A stretch of DNA of 64,000 bases. Source: Nocardioides astragali (GTDB taxonomy: Bacteria > Actinomycetota > Actinomycetes > Propionibacteriales > Nocardioidaceae). Shown here one piece after another: positions 24,869-34,294 of this stretch. Numbering within the stretch: position 1 is the stretch's first letter; the number at the start of each line of letters is the position of its first letter. The DNA lies in NCBI RefSeq assembly GCF_024436375.1, contig NZ_JAFMZM010000004.1, forward strand, positions 124,001 to 188,000, in the 5' to 3' direction. The position numbers and the translations under genes are program-made. Under the pieces are notes generated by a model. The model saw nothing but the letters and a program-made list of their open reading frames with translations. It did not search any database and was not told the DNA's origin.

Positions 24869-26542
24869 GTGACGACGTCCCCGAAGGCGCCGCCGCCCGG
24901 CCTGACGGTGGGCGGCTACGCGTTGCGTGCCCGGCTCGGCGAGGGCGGCATGGGCGTCGTCCACCTCGGCCAGAAGCCGGGGGAGCGGCCGGTCGCGATC
25001 AAGGTGCTGCGCCCGCACATCGTCGGCGACGACGAGGCCCGCCGCCGGCTGGCCCGCGAGGTCAGCTCGCTGAGCCGGGTCCGCAGCCGTCGCATCGCCG
25101 AGATCGTCGACGCCGACCCGTGGGGCGAGATCCCCTTCGTCGCCACGCGCTACGTCCCCGGCCTGTCGCTGCACGACCACGTGCAGGAGGAGGGGCCGCT
25201 CACCGGCGACGACCTGGTGTGGTTCGCCGACTGCCTCGGCGAGGCGCTCGAGGCGGTCCACGACGTCGGGGTGCTGCACCGCGACATCAAGCCGTCCAAC
25301 GTGATCATGGAGGGCCGCACGCCGATCCTCATCGACTTCGGCCTGGCCCGGGTCGCCGACGACTCCCGGATCACGATGACCGGTTGGCTGCTCGGCACGC
25401 CGGGCTACCTGGCGCCCGAGATCCTCTACGGCGACGACGCCACCGCCGCCTCCGACGTGCACGCGTGGGCGGCGACGGTCGCCTTCGCGGGCACCGGCCG
25501 CGCCCCCTTCGGCCGTGGTCCGTCCGTGGCGGTCATGGACCGCGTCCGACGCGGCGAGCACGACCTCTCCGGTCTCGACCCCGCGATGCTTCCGCTGGTC
25601 GAGGAGGCCCTGGCCCCCGCAGCCGAGGACCGCCCGTCGCTCGACGAGGTGCGCGACTGGCTGGAGGACCTGGCCGGTGGCCGCCCGCCCCGCCCCGCCG
25701 CGCCGATGACGCAGCCGATGGTGACCTCGATGTACGACGACCTCGCCGCGCCGACGCGCATCGGCACCGGCGTGGCTCCGGCAGCCGAGGACACGGTGCA
25801 CTGGTCGGACGAGTGGAGCTCGCCCCTCGACGACTTCTACGACGACCGCCTCACCCAGGACGGGGGAGATGCAGGGACGGAACCCCATCGCCAGACGCGC
25901 GTCCTGCCCGACGGCACCACGGAGTACGTCTCCTCGGAGTACGGCCCCGTCCGGGAGCGCGTGCCGGCGGGGGAGCGGCTGCGGCGGGCTCTGACGCTGC
26001 TGGCCGTCGGAGGTGTCGCGACGGCCGGCATCACCTTCGCCCCCTACGTCGCCCTCGCCGCCATCTTCTTCACCGTCTGGCTGCTCCGCAGCGGCTCGAG
26101 GGCCGCCGCGTCGGCGGGCAACCGTCGGAGCCGGCGCGGCATCAAGTGGTACGACGGCATCCAGCTCCTCCTCGCCGCTCCCTGGCACGTGCTGGCCGGG
26201 CTGGGCGGGACCCTGGTCCTGCTGCTGTGGAGCCTGGGCATCGGTGCTGCCTTCGCCCTGCTCTGCTTCGCCGCGTCGGTGTCGATCACCACGTCGCTCG
26301 CTGTCATCGGGGCCGCGTTCACGATCGGGCTGTGGTGGGGGCCCGGATCCGAGCGCCTGCGCTCACCGGTCCACAGAGCCGTCGACCCGCTCGCCCGGCG
26401 CGGCGTGGCGTGGCTGTTGGTCACGCTCATGGTCGCCGCCGGGGCGTCCTTCCTCGGCGCGGCCGCATCCGCGCAGGGGCCGGTGTGGACCCCCGACGAC
26501 TCGGCGCCCCTCTCGGACGTACGCCTTCCCGGCTGGCTCTGA
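24869..26542 (+). CDS. Membrane-anchored Ser/Thr protein kinase (Hanks type)
   Basis: A 557-residue kinase. The N-terminal domain (about 15-275) has the glycine loop GEGGMGVV, K45 in VAIK, catalytic D139 in HRDIKPSN, DFGLA, and APE in YLAPEILYG. A Pro-rich linker follows. The C-terminal 190 residues hold about five membrane segments (for example LTLLAVGGVATAGITFAPYV and LLLWSLGIGAAFALLCFAA), unlike the single-pass PASTA kinases. The GTG at 24869 has TATCCT exactly at -12 to -7. It is convergent with the HATPase-PAS gene (2-bp gap). Targets are unknown. Confidence 0.9.
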   Translation: MTTSPKAPPPGLTVGGYALRARLGEGGMGVVHLGQKPGERPVAIKVLRPHIVGDDEARRRLAREVSSLSRVRSRRIAEIVDADPWGEIPFVATRYVPGLSLHDHVQEEGPLTGDDLVWFADCLGEALEAVHDVGVLHRDIKPSNVIMEGRTPILIDFGLARVADDSRITMTGWLLGTPGYLAPEILYGDDATAASDVHAWAATVAFAGTGRAPFGRGPSVAVMDRVRRGEHDLSGLDPAMLPLVEEALAPAAEDRPSLDEVRDWLEDLAGGRPPRPAAPMTQPMVTSMYDDLAAPTRIGTGVAPAAEDTVHWSDEWSSPLDDFYDDRLTQDGGDAGTEPHRQTRVLPDGTTEYVSSEYGPVRERVPAGERLRRALTLLAVGGVATAGITFAPYVALAAIFFTVWLLRSGSRAAASAGNRRSRRGIKWYDGIQLLLAAPWHVLAGLGGTLVLLLWSLGIGAAFALLCFAASVSITTSLAVIGAAFTIGLWWGPGSERLRSPVHRAVDPLARRGVAWLLVTLMVAAGASFLGAAASAQGPVWTPDDSAPLSDVRLPGWL

Positions 26543-26544
26543 CC

Positions 26545-27882
26545 TCACGGCCGGTGCAGCGGGACCGGGCGCATCCGGGCGACGAAGAGTCGCCCACCGG
26601 CGGACCTCCGCCGAGACTCGACCAGCAGCTCGACCACGACCTCACGGCCGTCCCTCCGCAGCACCGGGACGACGACGGGACGGTCCAGGAGAGGACGGCG
26701 CCCGTTGCTGAGGTGCAGGGTGAACCCGGCCAGGTGCGCCTGGTGGTAGCGGGCGGGGATGATCGCCACCAGCCGCCGGCCCAGCAGCTCGGCCGGGTCC
26801 TGGTAACCGAGCAGCTCGCAGGCATCCGGGCTGACGACCACGATCCGGTTCGTGTCGTCCGCGGCGATCACGGCCTCCCCCTCGGACGCGGACACCTCGT
26901 CCCCTCCCGGAATCTCCTGGTGTGTGACGACCGGGACAGCCTCGGGGTCGCTCGACCACGACGTCGGCGGCTGGCCGTCGACCTGTCGAGACACCTCCCG
27001 GCACAGCCAGCGTCGCAGGCCACGTAGCTCGGGCTGGATCGGAGGAGTCAGGAACGCGCCAGAGTCTGCCAGCGCGAGGGCCGAGTCCATGGCCGCGTCG
27101 AGGACGGCGAAGTGGGGGACGGAGGGGCGAGGCACGCGGAGCACCTCCCGCGGCGACGACACCCCGGGTTCGACCGCGTGCGCCATCAGCTCCTCCGGGT
27201 CGTCGCCGAGATGGGGATCGGGCACGTGCTGGTGCAGGAGGGAGATGGCGTCACTGGCCGCCGCGTGCGCCTCCAGGGCATCCGTAGGGTCGTCGGCGTC
27301 GAGGCTGACGAGCAGGTACTCGCGGAGCAGCTCCTCAGCGTGCTCCTGCCACGCGGTGTGCAGCAGGAGCGGCACGTTGAGCAGGACGACGTCGACCGCG
27401 TCCTCGCCCGGCGCACCGGGAGACGTGCTGGCGGCCTCGGCGTCCGGAGGGGGCGACGAGGCGATCTCCTCCAGGCGGGTGCCGGAGTCGATCTCGAACC
27501 ACACCGTCTTGCCGTCCTGGTGGGCGAGGGTTCCCCAGTCGTCGACGAGCTGGTGGAGCAGGCGCAGCCCTCGCCCGGTGCCGGCCGTCGTCGCGTAGGT
27601 GCGCGGGGCGGGCGGCTGCGTGCTGCCGTCCGTCACCTCGACGCGGAGCCCGGCATCTCCGACGGACGCGTGGAAGTCGATGGGCGTGCCCGCATGCACG
27701 AGCGCATTCGTCACCACCTCACTGACCAGGAGCTGCGCGGTCTCGACCAGGTCCTCGCGCCGTGCCTCCGTCAGGACGTCGCGCACCATCCTGCGCGCCG
27801 TGCCGACGCTGGAGGGGTGCGCCCGCAGGTGGGCACCGTCGTCACCCCAACGACGGGGGCGGCGAGGTGTGTCGCAACCCAT
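26545..27882 (-). CDS. HATPase (anti-sigma-factor-like) protein with C-terminal PAS domain
   Basis: A 445-residue signalling protein. Residues about 20-130 form a GHKL ATPase like RsbW/SpoIIAB kinases: the N-box SEVVTNALVHA and the G-box GTGRGLRLLHQLVDDWG. The middle (about 150-300) is acidic and helical. A PAS domain occupies about 335-445 (AVIAADDTNRIVVVSPDACELLGY, then ELLGRRLVAIIPARY). HATPase-first, PAS-last is the reverse of histidine kinases and no DHp helix is visible, so a serine-kinase or anti-sigma role is more likely. The ATG at 27882 follows an AGGAG-like element. It is divergent from the acyltransferase gene. Confidence 0.75.
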   Translation of the reverse strand: MGCDTPRRPRRWGDDGAHLRAHPSSVGTARRMVRDVLTEARREDLVETAQLLVSEVVTNALVHAGTPIDFHASVGDAGLRVEVTDGSTQPPAPRTYATTAGTGRGLRLLHQLVDDWGTLAHQDGKTVWFEIDSGTRLEEIASSPPPDAEAASTSPGAPGEDAVDVVLLNVPLLLHTAWQEHAEELLREYLLVSLDADDPTDALEAHAAASDAISLLHQHVPDPHLGDDPEELMAHAVEPGVSSPREVLRVPRPSVPHFAVLDAAMDSALALADSGAFLTPPIQPELRGLRRWLCREVSRQVDGQPPTSWSSDPEAVPVVTHQEIPGGDEVSASEGEAVIAADDTNRIVVVSPDACELLGYQDPAELLGRRLVAIIPARYHQAHLAGFTLHLSNGRRPLLDRPVVVPVLRRDGREVVVELLVESRRRSAGGRLFVARMRPVPLHRP

Positions 27883-28081
27883 CACGGCTCCTCCGCCCTG
27901 ATCGCGTCGCGTGCCCACCGGAGTGCGCCCATACGTGTTCAACGACGCGGACGGTCGGAGGCTATCGCTCAGGGCGCGCCTTGATGTCCCGGGGGTGTCG
28001 GGACTCGCGACCCATGACAAGCCCCTCGCGCGGAACGAGTGTGGGGAAGCCGCTGATGGCACGACTTCAGGGAGGGTCGTC

Positions 28082-30226
28082 ATGGTTCACGCACAAGCAC
28101 TCGCTGCTCCTCAGGAGGCTCGTGACCGCCATCAGGTCGATGTCGTCCTCAAGGCTTCGCGCCACGTACCCGCGCTGGACGGGATCCGGGCCGTGGCCGT
28201 CACGGCGGTCCTTGGCTTTCACGGCGGGCTGCCGTGGGCGAGCGGCGGCTTCCTCGGCGTGGACGCGTTCTTCGTGCTCTCCGGCTATCTGATCACGGCG
28301 CTCCTGCTGGCCGAGTGGACTCGGAGCGGACGACGGATCGACCTGGCTGCGTTCTGGGGACGCCGGGCACGGCGTCTGCTGCCGGCGCTGCTCCTGATGG
28401 TCACGGCCGTGGCGATCGGGGCTCGGGCGCTGCTGCCGCCCCAGGAGGTTCGGTTGCTCCGCGGTGACGGGTTGGCGGCCCTCTTCTACGTCGCGAACTG
28501 GCGGATGAGCTCCCGTGGTGGTGACTACTTCGCGCAGACGTCTGCGCCGTCGCCGCTGCAGCACACCTGGTCGCTGGGCATCGAGGAGCAGTTCTACCTG
28601 CTGTGGCCACTGGTGCTGTGTGCGGTGCTGTGTCGGGGGCGGCGCCGCCCTACGTCGAAGCGAGCTCAGGCGGGCGGTCGAGCCCACCTGTGGTGGCTCC
28701 TCGTCGTGTGCGGCACGGGAGCGTTGGCTTCGACGGCGGCACTCGCGGCGGCGTACTCCCCGGACGACCCGGGCCGGGCCTACTACGGGACCGACACCCG
28801 CGGTTCCGGACTCCTGATCGGGGCTGCGCTCGCAGTCCTGCTGGCGCTCCGGAGCGAACGGCGCGCCGAGCCGGGCGGCCTGACGGCGGCGTCCGCCACC
28901 CCGCGGATGGTCACCGCAGGGTGGCGTCGAGTGGGCCTGGGTGGGGCGGCAGCGGTGGCGGCAGCGGGCACGGTGTGGGCGTCGACCCGTCTGTCAGGCA
29001 CGGACGACGTGCTCTACCACGGAGGAATGGCCTTGTTCGCACTCGCGGTGGCGGCAGTGATCGCGCACGTGGTGCTGGTCCCGTCAGGGTGGTCCGCCCG
29101 CTTGCTCTCGGTGCCACCACTGCCGGCGCTCGGCCGGATCTCGTACGGCGTCTACCTGTGGCACTGGCCGGTGTTCATCGCCGCCAACGCCGATCGGACC
29201 GGACTGAGCGGGCTGCCCCTGTTCACGGTGCGTTGCCTCCTCACCGTGGCCATCGCGTCCATGTCGTACGTGCTCGTCGAGCGCCCGATCCAGCTCCGGG
29301 TGCGGCTGAGGCGGCCAGCCTTCGCCGCGACCGCGACCGGGCTCGCGGTCGCGGCCGGGGCGGTGGTGCTGGTCGCCACGACCGCGCCGCCTGCGCTTCC
29401 GGCGCAGCCGGCGGAGGTGTCGGTCGTCGACGCGGTGGACCGATTCCTGGAGGGCGACGGTGTCGCCGATGACCGCGGGAGGAGTCCGTCCACGAAGAGG
29501 ACCGGCCCGCGTCAGTCCCCTGCGACGCCACCCCTGCATCACCGGCGTCCCGGACAGCCGGTGGTGGTCGACGTGTTCGGCGACTCGGTCGCCTGGACGC
29601 TGGTGAACTACCTGCCCGACCATCCGGAGCTCGACGTGCGCGACCGTACGCTCATGGGCTGCGGGGTGAGCAGGACTGCCCCCTTCCGCTACTTCGGCCG
29701 CGACTATCCCGGGTTGATGCCGACATGCCGGAGCTGGCCCAGGATCTGGCAGGCTGCCGTCGCCCGGGACGATCCGGACGTCGCGTTCATCCTGGTCGGG
29801 CGGTGGGAGACCATGGACCGGGTCCTGGACGGACGGTGGACGCACATCGGCGATCCCGAGTTCGACGCCCACCTGCGTGCCGAGCTCGAGCTGGCCATCC
29901 GCGTGGCCGGAGCGCGGGGGGCGCACGTGCTGCTCGCGACCGAGCCCTACAACCGGCGCGGCGAACAGCTGGACGGGAGTCTGTACCCGGAGGACGAGCC
30001 AGAGCGGGTGACCGCCTGGAACGACCTGTTGCGCGGCGTCGCGAGCCGCCATCCGAACGTGACCGTGATCGAGCTCGGCCGACGAGTCTCCCCGGAGGGT
30101 CGCTTCACCTGGACTGCCGGCGGCTACCAGGTCCGTTCCGACGGCCTCCACCTGACACCTTCCGGCGTCCAGGGCTGGATAGCTCCGTGGTTGCTTCCTC
30201 AGCTGGTAGGTGCCGTACCGGAGTGA
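28082..30226 (+). CDS. OafA/YrhL-type membrane acyltransferase with SGNH domain
   Basis: A 714-residue two-part protein. The first about 440 residues are an acyltransferase-3 membrane domain starting VPALDGIRAVAV, with FFVLSGYLIT and HTWSLGIEEQFYLLWPL motifs and about ten membrane segments. The last about 210 residues are an SGNH hydrolase-like domain with DVFGDSVAWTL near the serine and DGLHLTPSG holding the Asp/His pair. Such proteins O-acetylate surface polysaccharides or peptidoglycan: the membrane part moves the acyl group and the SGNH part transfers it outside. The ATG at 28082 follows GGAGG by a few bases. The acceptor is unknown. Confidence 0.88.
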   Translation: MVHAQALAAPQEARDRHQVDVVLKASRHVPALDGIRAVAVTAVLGFHGGLPWASGGFLGVDAFFVLSGYLITALLLAEWTRSGRRIDLAAFWGRRARRLLPALLLMVTAVAIGARALLPPQEVRLLRGDGLAALFYVANWRMSSRGGDYFAQTSAPSPLQHTWSLGIEEQFYLLWPLVLCAVLCRGRRRPTSKRAQAGGRAHLWWLLVVCGTGALASTAALAAAYSPDDPGRAYYGTDTRGSGLLIGAALAVLLALRSERRAEPGGLTAASATPRMVTAGWRRVGLGGAAAVAAAGTVWASTRLSGTDDVLYHGGMALFALAVAAVIAHVVLVPSGWSARLLSVPPLPALGRISYGVYLWHWPVFIAANADRTGLSGLPLFTVRCLLTVAIASMSYVLVERPIQLRVRLRRPAFAATATGLAVAAGAVVLVATTAPPALPAQPAEVSVVDAVDRFLEGDGVADDRGRSPSTKRTGPRQSPATPPLHHRRPGQPVVVDVFGDSVAWTLVNYLPDHPELDVRDRTLMGCGVSRTAPFRYFGRDYPGLMPTCRSWPRIWQAAVARDDPDVAFILVGRWETMDRVLDGRWTHIGDPEFDAHLRAELELAIRVAGARGAHVLLATEPYNRRGEQLDGSLYPEDEPERVTAWNDLLRGVASRHPNVTVIELGRRVSPEGRFTWTAGGYQVRSDGLHLTPSGVQGWIAPWLLPQLVGAVPE

Positions 30227-30312
30227 CGTGCTGTCGGGTCCCCCCTCAAGGGTCTTCCCCACTCGGTCTCGCAGCGCTACGGTCCCCCAACCACAGCGTT
30301 GAAAGGGACCAC

Positions 30313-31344
30313 ATGAACCTCAGCGTAAGCATTGTCGGGCGCCGGATCGGCGTCGCGATGACCGCACTCACCCTCGGCGTCGGCCTGGCCCACCCGGTCG
30401 CGGCGGCACCGGCCGGGGACAGCACCGACTGCATCGACTACGGCGATCTCGCGGACGCCCCCGCGGGCACCATCCCGCGTGACGACCTGCACACCGTGCA
30501 CAAGGATCCGCTCGCCAAGGCGGTCAAGGCCGCCACGTCCGCCCGGGGCAAGGGCGGCCGGGACACCACGGCCGCCGCGTTCGCGCCGGTCACCATCCCG
30601 GTCCGCTTCAACGTCGTCTACAAGGACGTCGGCCAGGGCGGGGGCTATCTGTCCGACGCCCGGATCAACAAGCAGATCCAGGTGCTCAACAAGGCCTACG
30701 CCGGCACCGGGTTCTCCTTCGTGCTCGAGGACATCGAGCGCAAGGCCCAGCCCGAGTGGTTCAACCTCGTCTCCGCCAACGGGGCGACGCCGCGCTACTA
30801 CCGCGGCAGTGGCAAGGAGGTGAAGATGAAGCAGTACTTCTACGGCGACAGCGACTCGGAGACGCTGAACATCTACACCGCCTCGCTCGCGCAGTTCCTG
30901 CTCGGCTGGGCCTACTACCCGTCCAGCTTCGACCCCGCCGCCACCGAGGGCAACCCGCTGCCGCAGTACCTCGACGGGGTCGTGCTCGACTACCGCACCC
31001 TGCCCGGCGTCAAGGGCGACACCGGTGACACAACGCGAGATTCGGTCTATGGCGAGGGCGACACCGCGACCCACGAGGTCGGCCACTGGCTCGAGCTCTA
31101 CCACACCTTCCAGGGCGGGTGCACCGAGCCGGGCGACTACGTCGACGACACGGCCGCCGAGGCCTCACCGGCCTTCCAGTGCCCGATCGGTCGCGACACG
31201 TGCACGGACACGGGCGTCGACCCCGGCGTGGATCCGATCCACAACTTCATGGACTACACCTACGACGCCTGCATGTACGAGTTCACGCCCGGCCAGGCCA
31301 CCCGGATGCAGACGGCCTGGACGAGCTACCGCGACATCCCGTAG
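30313..31344 (+). CDS. Secreted M43-type zinc metalloprotease
   Basis: A 343-residue exported protease. A signal peptide covers about residues 1-33 (hydrophobic MTALTLGVGLA, AAAPAG cleavage region). A propeptide-like basic stretch follows. The catalytic domain has H254-E-x-x-H258 and H264 in HEVGHWLELYH, and a Met-turn in NFMDYTYDACM, as in pappalysin-type M43 enzymes. Paired cysteines (FQGGCTEPG, FQCPIGRDTCTDTG) suggest disulfides. The ATG at 30313 follows GAAAGGGA. It is a single gene; a hairpin lies between it and the convergent small gene. Confidence 0.88.
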   Translation: MNLSVSIVGRRIGVAMTALTLGVGLAHPVAAAPAGDSTDCIDYGDLADAPAGTIPRDDLHTVHKDPLAKAVKAATSARGKGGRDTTAAAFAPVTIPVRFNVVYKDVGQGGGYLSDARINKQIQVLNKAYAGTGFSFVLEDIERKAQPEWFNLVSANGATPRYYRGSGKEVKMKQYFYGDSDSETLNIYTASLAQFLLGWAYYPSSFDPAATEGNPLPQYLDGVVLDYRTLPGVKGDTGDTTRDSVYGEGDTATHEVGHWLELYHTFQGGCTEPGDYVDDTAAEASPAFQCPIGRDTCTDTGVDPGVDPIHNFMDYTYDACMYEFTPGQATRMQTAWTSYRDIP

Positions 31345-31365
31345 CCCGAACACGCCCGGACGAGG

Positions 31366-31413
31366 ACCCCGGCCCGGCAGCGGAGGCTCCCGCCCCCGCC
31401 GCCGGTCCGGGGT
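31366..31413. terminator. Hairpin between convergent genes
   Basis: ACCCCGG (31366-31372) pairs with CCGGGGT (31407-31413) and CCGGC (31374-31378) with GCCGG (31401-31405), with a 22-nt loop and one mismatch. It lies 21 bp after the metalloprotease stop and 9 bp beyond the end of the convergent gene. No T-run. Confidence 0.45.
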
Positions 31414-31422
31414 TCGTCTCGT

Positions 31423-31716
31423 CTACGCGGCGGGGTGCCGCGCCTTCCGGCGCCTGGTGAGGCGGTCCGGGACGGAGACGCCGGCAAGCAGCTGTGCCGC
31501 GGACTCGAGCTCGAGCTCCTGGATCCGGGTGCGGAGCCGGCTCTCGGCCGTGCGCCAGAGCGTGGCGGAGTGTGCGAACTGGTGCTGCGCGACGGTCCCC
31601 GGCGGAGCACCGTCGCGGCGGGCTTCCTGGGACAGCGCACGGTCGGCGAAGTCGTCAGCTGCTTCCTGCAGCTCACGAATCACCTCGGTCCGCTCGTCGA
31701 ACGTGCCGCCGTTCAT
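31423..31716 (-). CDS. Small helical hypothetical protein
   Basis: Not recognised. The 97-residue product is charged and mostly helical: DERTEVIRELQEAADDFADRAL, then SATLWRTAESRLRTRIQELELES, which could form a coiled coil, and a basic tail RRRKARHPAA. No signal or membrane segment. The ATG at 31716 is preferred over an upstream extension to 31809 that would add a basic, low-complexity stretch. It is convergent with the metalloprotease gene and divergent from the sugar dehydrogenase gene. Confidence 0.5.
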   Translation of the reverse strand: MNGGTFDERTEVIRELQEAADDFADRALSQEARRDGAPPGTVAQHQFAHSATLWRTAESRLRTRIQELELESAAQLLAGVSVPDRLTRRRKARHPAA

Positions 31717-31937
31717 GCCTCGAGTGTCCGCGCGCGGCGTGTGCGTTTTCGGCTGAACACGCGAAAACGTACCGAATTTCGCGCGGTGGACCAGTCCACG
31801 ACGACTCATCCGCTGCCTCGAGGTGCCCCGTCTCCGCGCCGCAGGAACATGCCCAACACGCGGTATGCGCCGCTCGACGTCCGCGTCGATGCTGATGGCG
31901 GGAGGACGTCGTCCACGTGCTCGAGGAGGGCGAGGCC

Positions 31938-34271
31938 ATGACTCGCGTGGGGATCATTCGGGGAACGGGGCGCGCCGTCAGAGGTCCCGGATCCACAGCG
32001 GGCTCGCCGGCCCGGTGGCGGATGCTGCTCGCCACTCTGCTGGCCTCCACCAGCGTCACCGCTGTCGCGCTGGGGAGCACAGACGCACGTGGCGCTCTGC
32101 CCTCCGGTTTCCAGGAGACGGTGGTCCTCACCGGTCTGACGAACCCGACCGCGGTGCAGTTCGCCCCCGACGGCCGCGTGTTCGTCGCCGAGAAGCGGGG
32201 CGTCATCAAGGTCTTCGACTCGCTCACCGACACGACGCCCGACGTCTTCGCCGACCTCAACGTCAACGTGCACAACTTCTGGGACCGAGGACTGTTGGGG
32301 ATGGCGCTCGACCCCGGCTTCCCGGCCGAACCGTACGTCTATGTGCTCTACACCTACGACCACGTCCTGGGATCCTCCGCCGCCGCCCCGCGCTGGGGAA
32401 CCCCGGGTGTGTACTCCGACCCCTGTCCGAACCCACCGGGTGCCACTGCTGACGGGTGTGTCGTCAGCGGGCGACTGTCCCGGTTGCAGGCAGCGGGCAA
32501 CACCAGCACCGGCCCGGAGCAGGTGCTGATCGAGGACTGGTGCCAGCAGTACCCGAGCCACTCGGTGGGCAGCATCGAGTTCGGCGCCGACGGTGCCCTG
32601 TATGCCAGTGGCGGCGACGGCGCGAGCTTCAACTTCGTCGACTACGGGCAGGACGGGTCCCCGGTGAATCCGTGTGGTGACCCGCCGGGCGCCGCGGGGA
32701 CGCCCCTCATCCCCCCGACGGCCGAGGGTGGTGCCTTGCGCAGCCAGGACCTCCGCACCTCGACGGATCCGGTGTCCCTCGACGGCACCGTGATCCGCGT
32801 GGACCGCGCTACTGGTGCCGGCGTGGCGGGCAACCCGTTGGCGTCCTCCGCGGACCCGAACGCTCGCCGCATCATCTCCTACGGGTTGCGCAACCCCTTC
32901 CGGATCACCGCCCGGCCGGGGACGAACGAGATCTGGGTGGGTGACGTCGGCTGGAACGACTGGGAGGAGATCAACGTCATCCCCTCGGCCGGCCAGATGC
33001 AGAACTTCGGGTGGCCCTGCTACGAGGGCGCGCAGCGCCAGGCGGGTTACGACGGCGCCAACCTGAGCATCTGCGAGAACCTGTACGCCTCGCCCGGGGC
33101 GGTGACGGCACCGTTCCACGCCTACCACCACAACGCCCGTGTCGTGCCCAACGAGTCGTGCCCGGTCGGGAGCTCCTCGATCGCCGGACTGCAGTTCGAG
33201 TTCGCTGCCGGCCAGCACTCCTATCCCGCCGAGTACGACGACGCGCTCTTCTTCGCCGACTACTCCCGCGACTGCATCTGGGTCATGCCCAAGGGAGCCG
33301 ACGGCAAGCCAGCCCCCGGTCTCGTGCGGACCTTCGTCTCAGGTGCGGCGAACCCCGTCAACCTGCAGGTCGGACCCGGCGGCGACCTGTTCTACGTCGA
33401 CTTCGACGGCGGGACGATCCGGCGCATCACCTACCAGTCCAGCAACCAGGCGCCAGTGGCCGTGGCCACCGCGACGCCCACCTCCGGGGCGGCTCCGCTC
33501 ACCGTGGCGTTCGACGGGACAGCGTCGCACGACCCGGACACCGGCGACGTCATCACCTACGCCTGGGACCTCGACGCCGACGGGGCTTTCGACGACTCGA
33601 CGAGCCCACAGCCGACGTACACCTACACCGTCTCCGGCACCTACGCGGCGTCGCTGCGGGTCACCGACAGCAAGGGCTCCACGGCCTCGGACACGGTCGT
33701 CATCTCGGTCGGCAACACGGCTCCGACGCCCACCATCAGCACGCCCGCGTCCGGGACCACCTGGAAGGTCGGCGACGTCATCAGCTTCTCCGGCTCAGCG
33801 ACCGACGCCCAGGACGGCACCCTGCCGCCGTCGGCGCTGTCGTGGAAGCTGCTGATGCAGCACTGTCCGTCGAACTGCCACAGCCACGAGATCCAGACGT
33901 GGGCCGGGGTCGCCGGCGCCTCGTTCACCGCTCCGGACCACGAGTACCCCTCGCACCTCGAGCTGCGGCTCACCGCGACCGACTCCGGCGGAATGTCGGC
34001 CACCCAGACCGTCCGGCTGGATCCGCGCACGGTCTCGCTGACGTTCCAGACCAACCCGGGTGGGCTGTCCCTCACCGTCGGAAGCAGCACGTCCAAGGCA
34101 TCATTCACCAGGACGGTCATCGTCGGATCCAGCAACTCGATCAGTGCCCCGTCGCCCCAGAAGAAGGGCTCCAAGTCCTACCAGTTCGTGTCCTGGTCCG
34201 ACGGGGGTACGCAGACCCACAACATCATCGCTCCCGCGACCAGCCAGACCTACACGGCGCGGTTCCGCTGA
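31938..34271 (+). CDS. Secreted glucose/sorbosone dehydrogenase-like protein with PKD domain
   Basis: A 777-residue exported protein. An Arg-rich N terminus and hydrophobic MLLATLLASTSVTAVAL form the signal. Residues about 55-500 match the PQQ-type sorbosone dehydrogenase propeller (LTNPTAVQFAPDGRVFVAEK, DRGLLGMALDPGF, YGLRNPFRI). A PKD domain follows at about 503-594, then an Ig-like region (about 595-695), and a C-terminal domain resembling InlB B-repeats (YQFVSWSDGG). The ATG at 31938 follows GAGGAGGG. Extracellular sugar oxidation or carbohydrate binding is likely; whether PQQ is bound cannot be told. The giant protein at 59888 has a related core. Confidence 0.82.
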   Translation: MTRVGIIRGTGRAVRGPGSTAGSPARWRMLLATLLASTSVTAVALGSTDARGALPSGFQETVVLTGLTNPTAVQFAPDGRVFVAEKRGVIKVFDSLTDTTPDVFADLNVNVHNFWDRGLLGMALDPGFPAEPYVYVLYTYDHVLGSSAAAPRWGTPGVYSDPCPNPPGATADGCVVSGRLSRLQAAGNTSTGPEQVLIEDWCQQYPSHSVGSIEFGADGALYASGGDGASFNFVDYGQDGSPVNPCGDPPGAAGTPLIPPTAEGGALRSQDLRTSTDPVSLDGTVIRVDRATGAGVAGNPLASSADPNARRIISYGLRNPFRITARPGTNEIWVGDVGWNDWEEINVIPSAGQMQNFGWPCYEGAQRQAGYDGANLSICENLYASPGAVTAPFHAYHHNARVVPNESCPVGSSSIAGLQFEFAAGQHSYPAEYDDALFFADYSRDCIWVMPKGADGKPAPGLVRTFVSGAANPVNLQVGPGGDLFYVDFDGGTIRRITYQSSNQAPVAVATATPTSGAAPLTVAFDGTASHDPDTGDVITYAWDLDADGAFDDSTSPQPTYTYTVSGTYAASLRVTDSKGSTASDTVVISVGNTAPTPTISTPASGTTWKVGDVISFSGSATDAQDGTLPPSALSWKLLMQHCPSNCHSHEIQTWAGVAGASFTAPDHEYPSHLELRLTATDSGGMSATQTVRLDPRTVSLTFQTNPGGLSLTVGSSTSKASFTRTVIVGSSNSISAPSPQKKGSKSYQFVSWSDGGTQTHNIIAPATSQTYTARFR

Positions 34272-34294
34272 TCGGAGGATCTCCGTGCTGGCCC

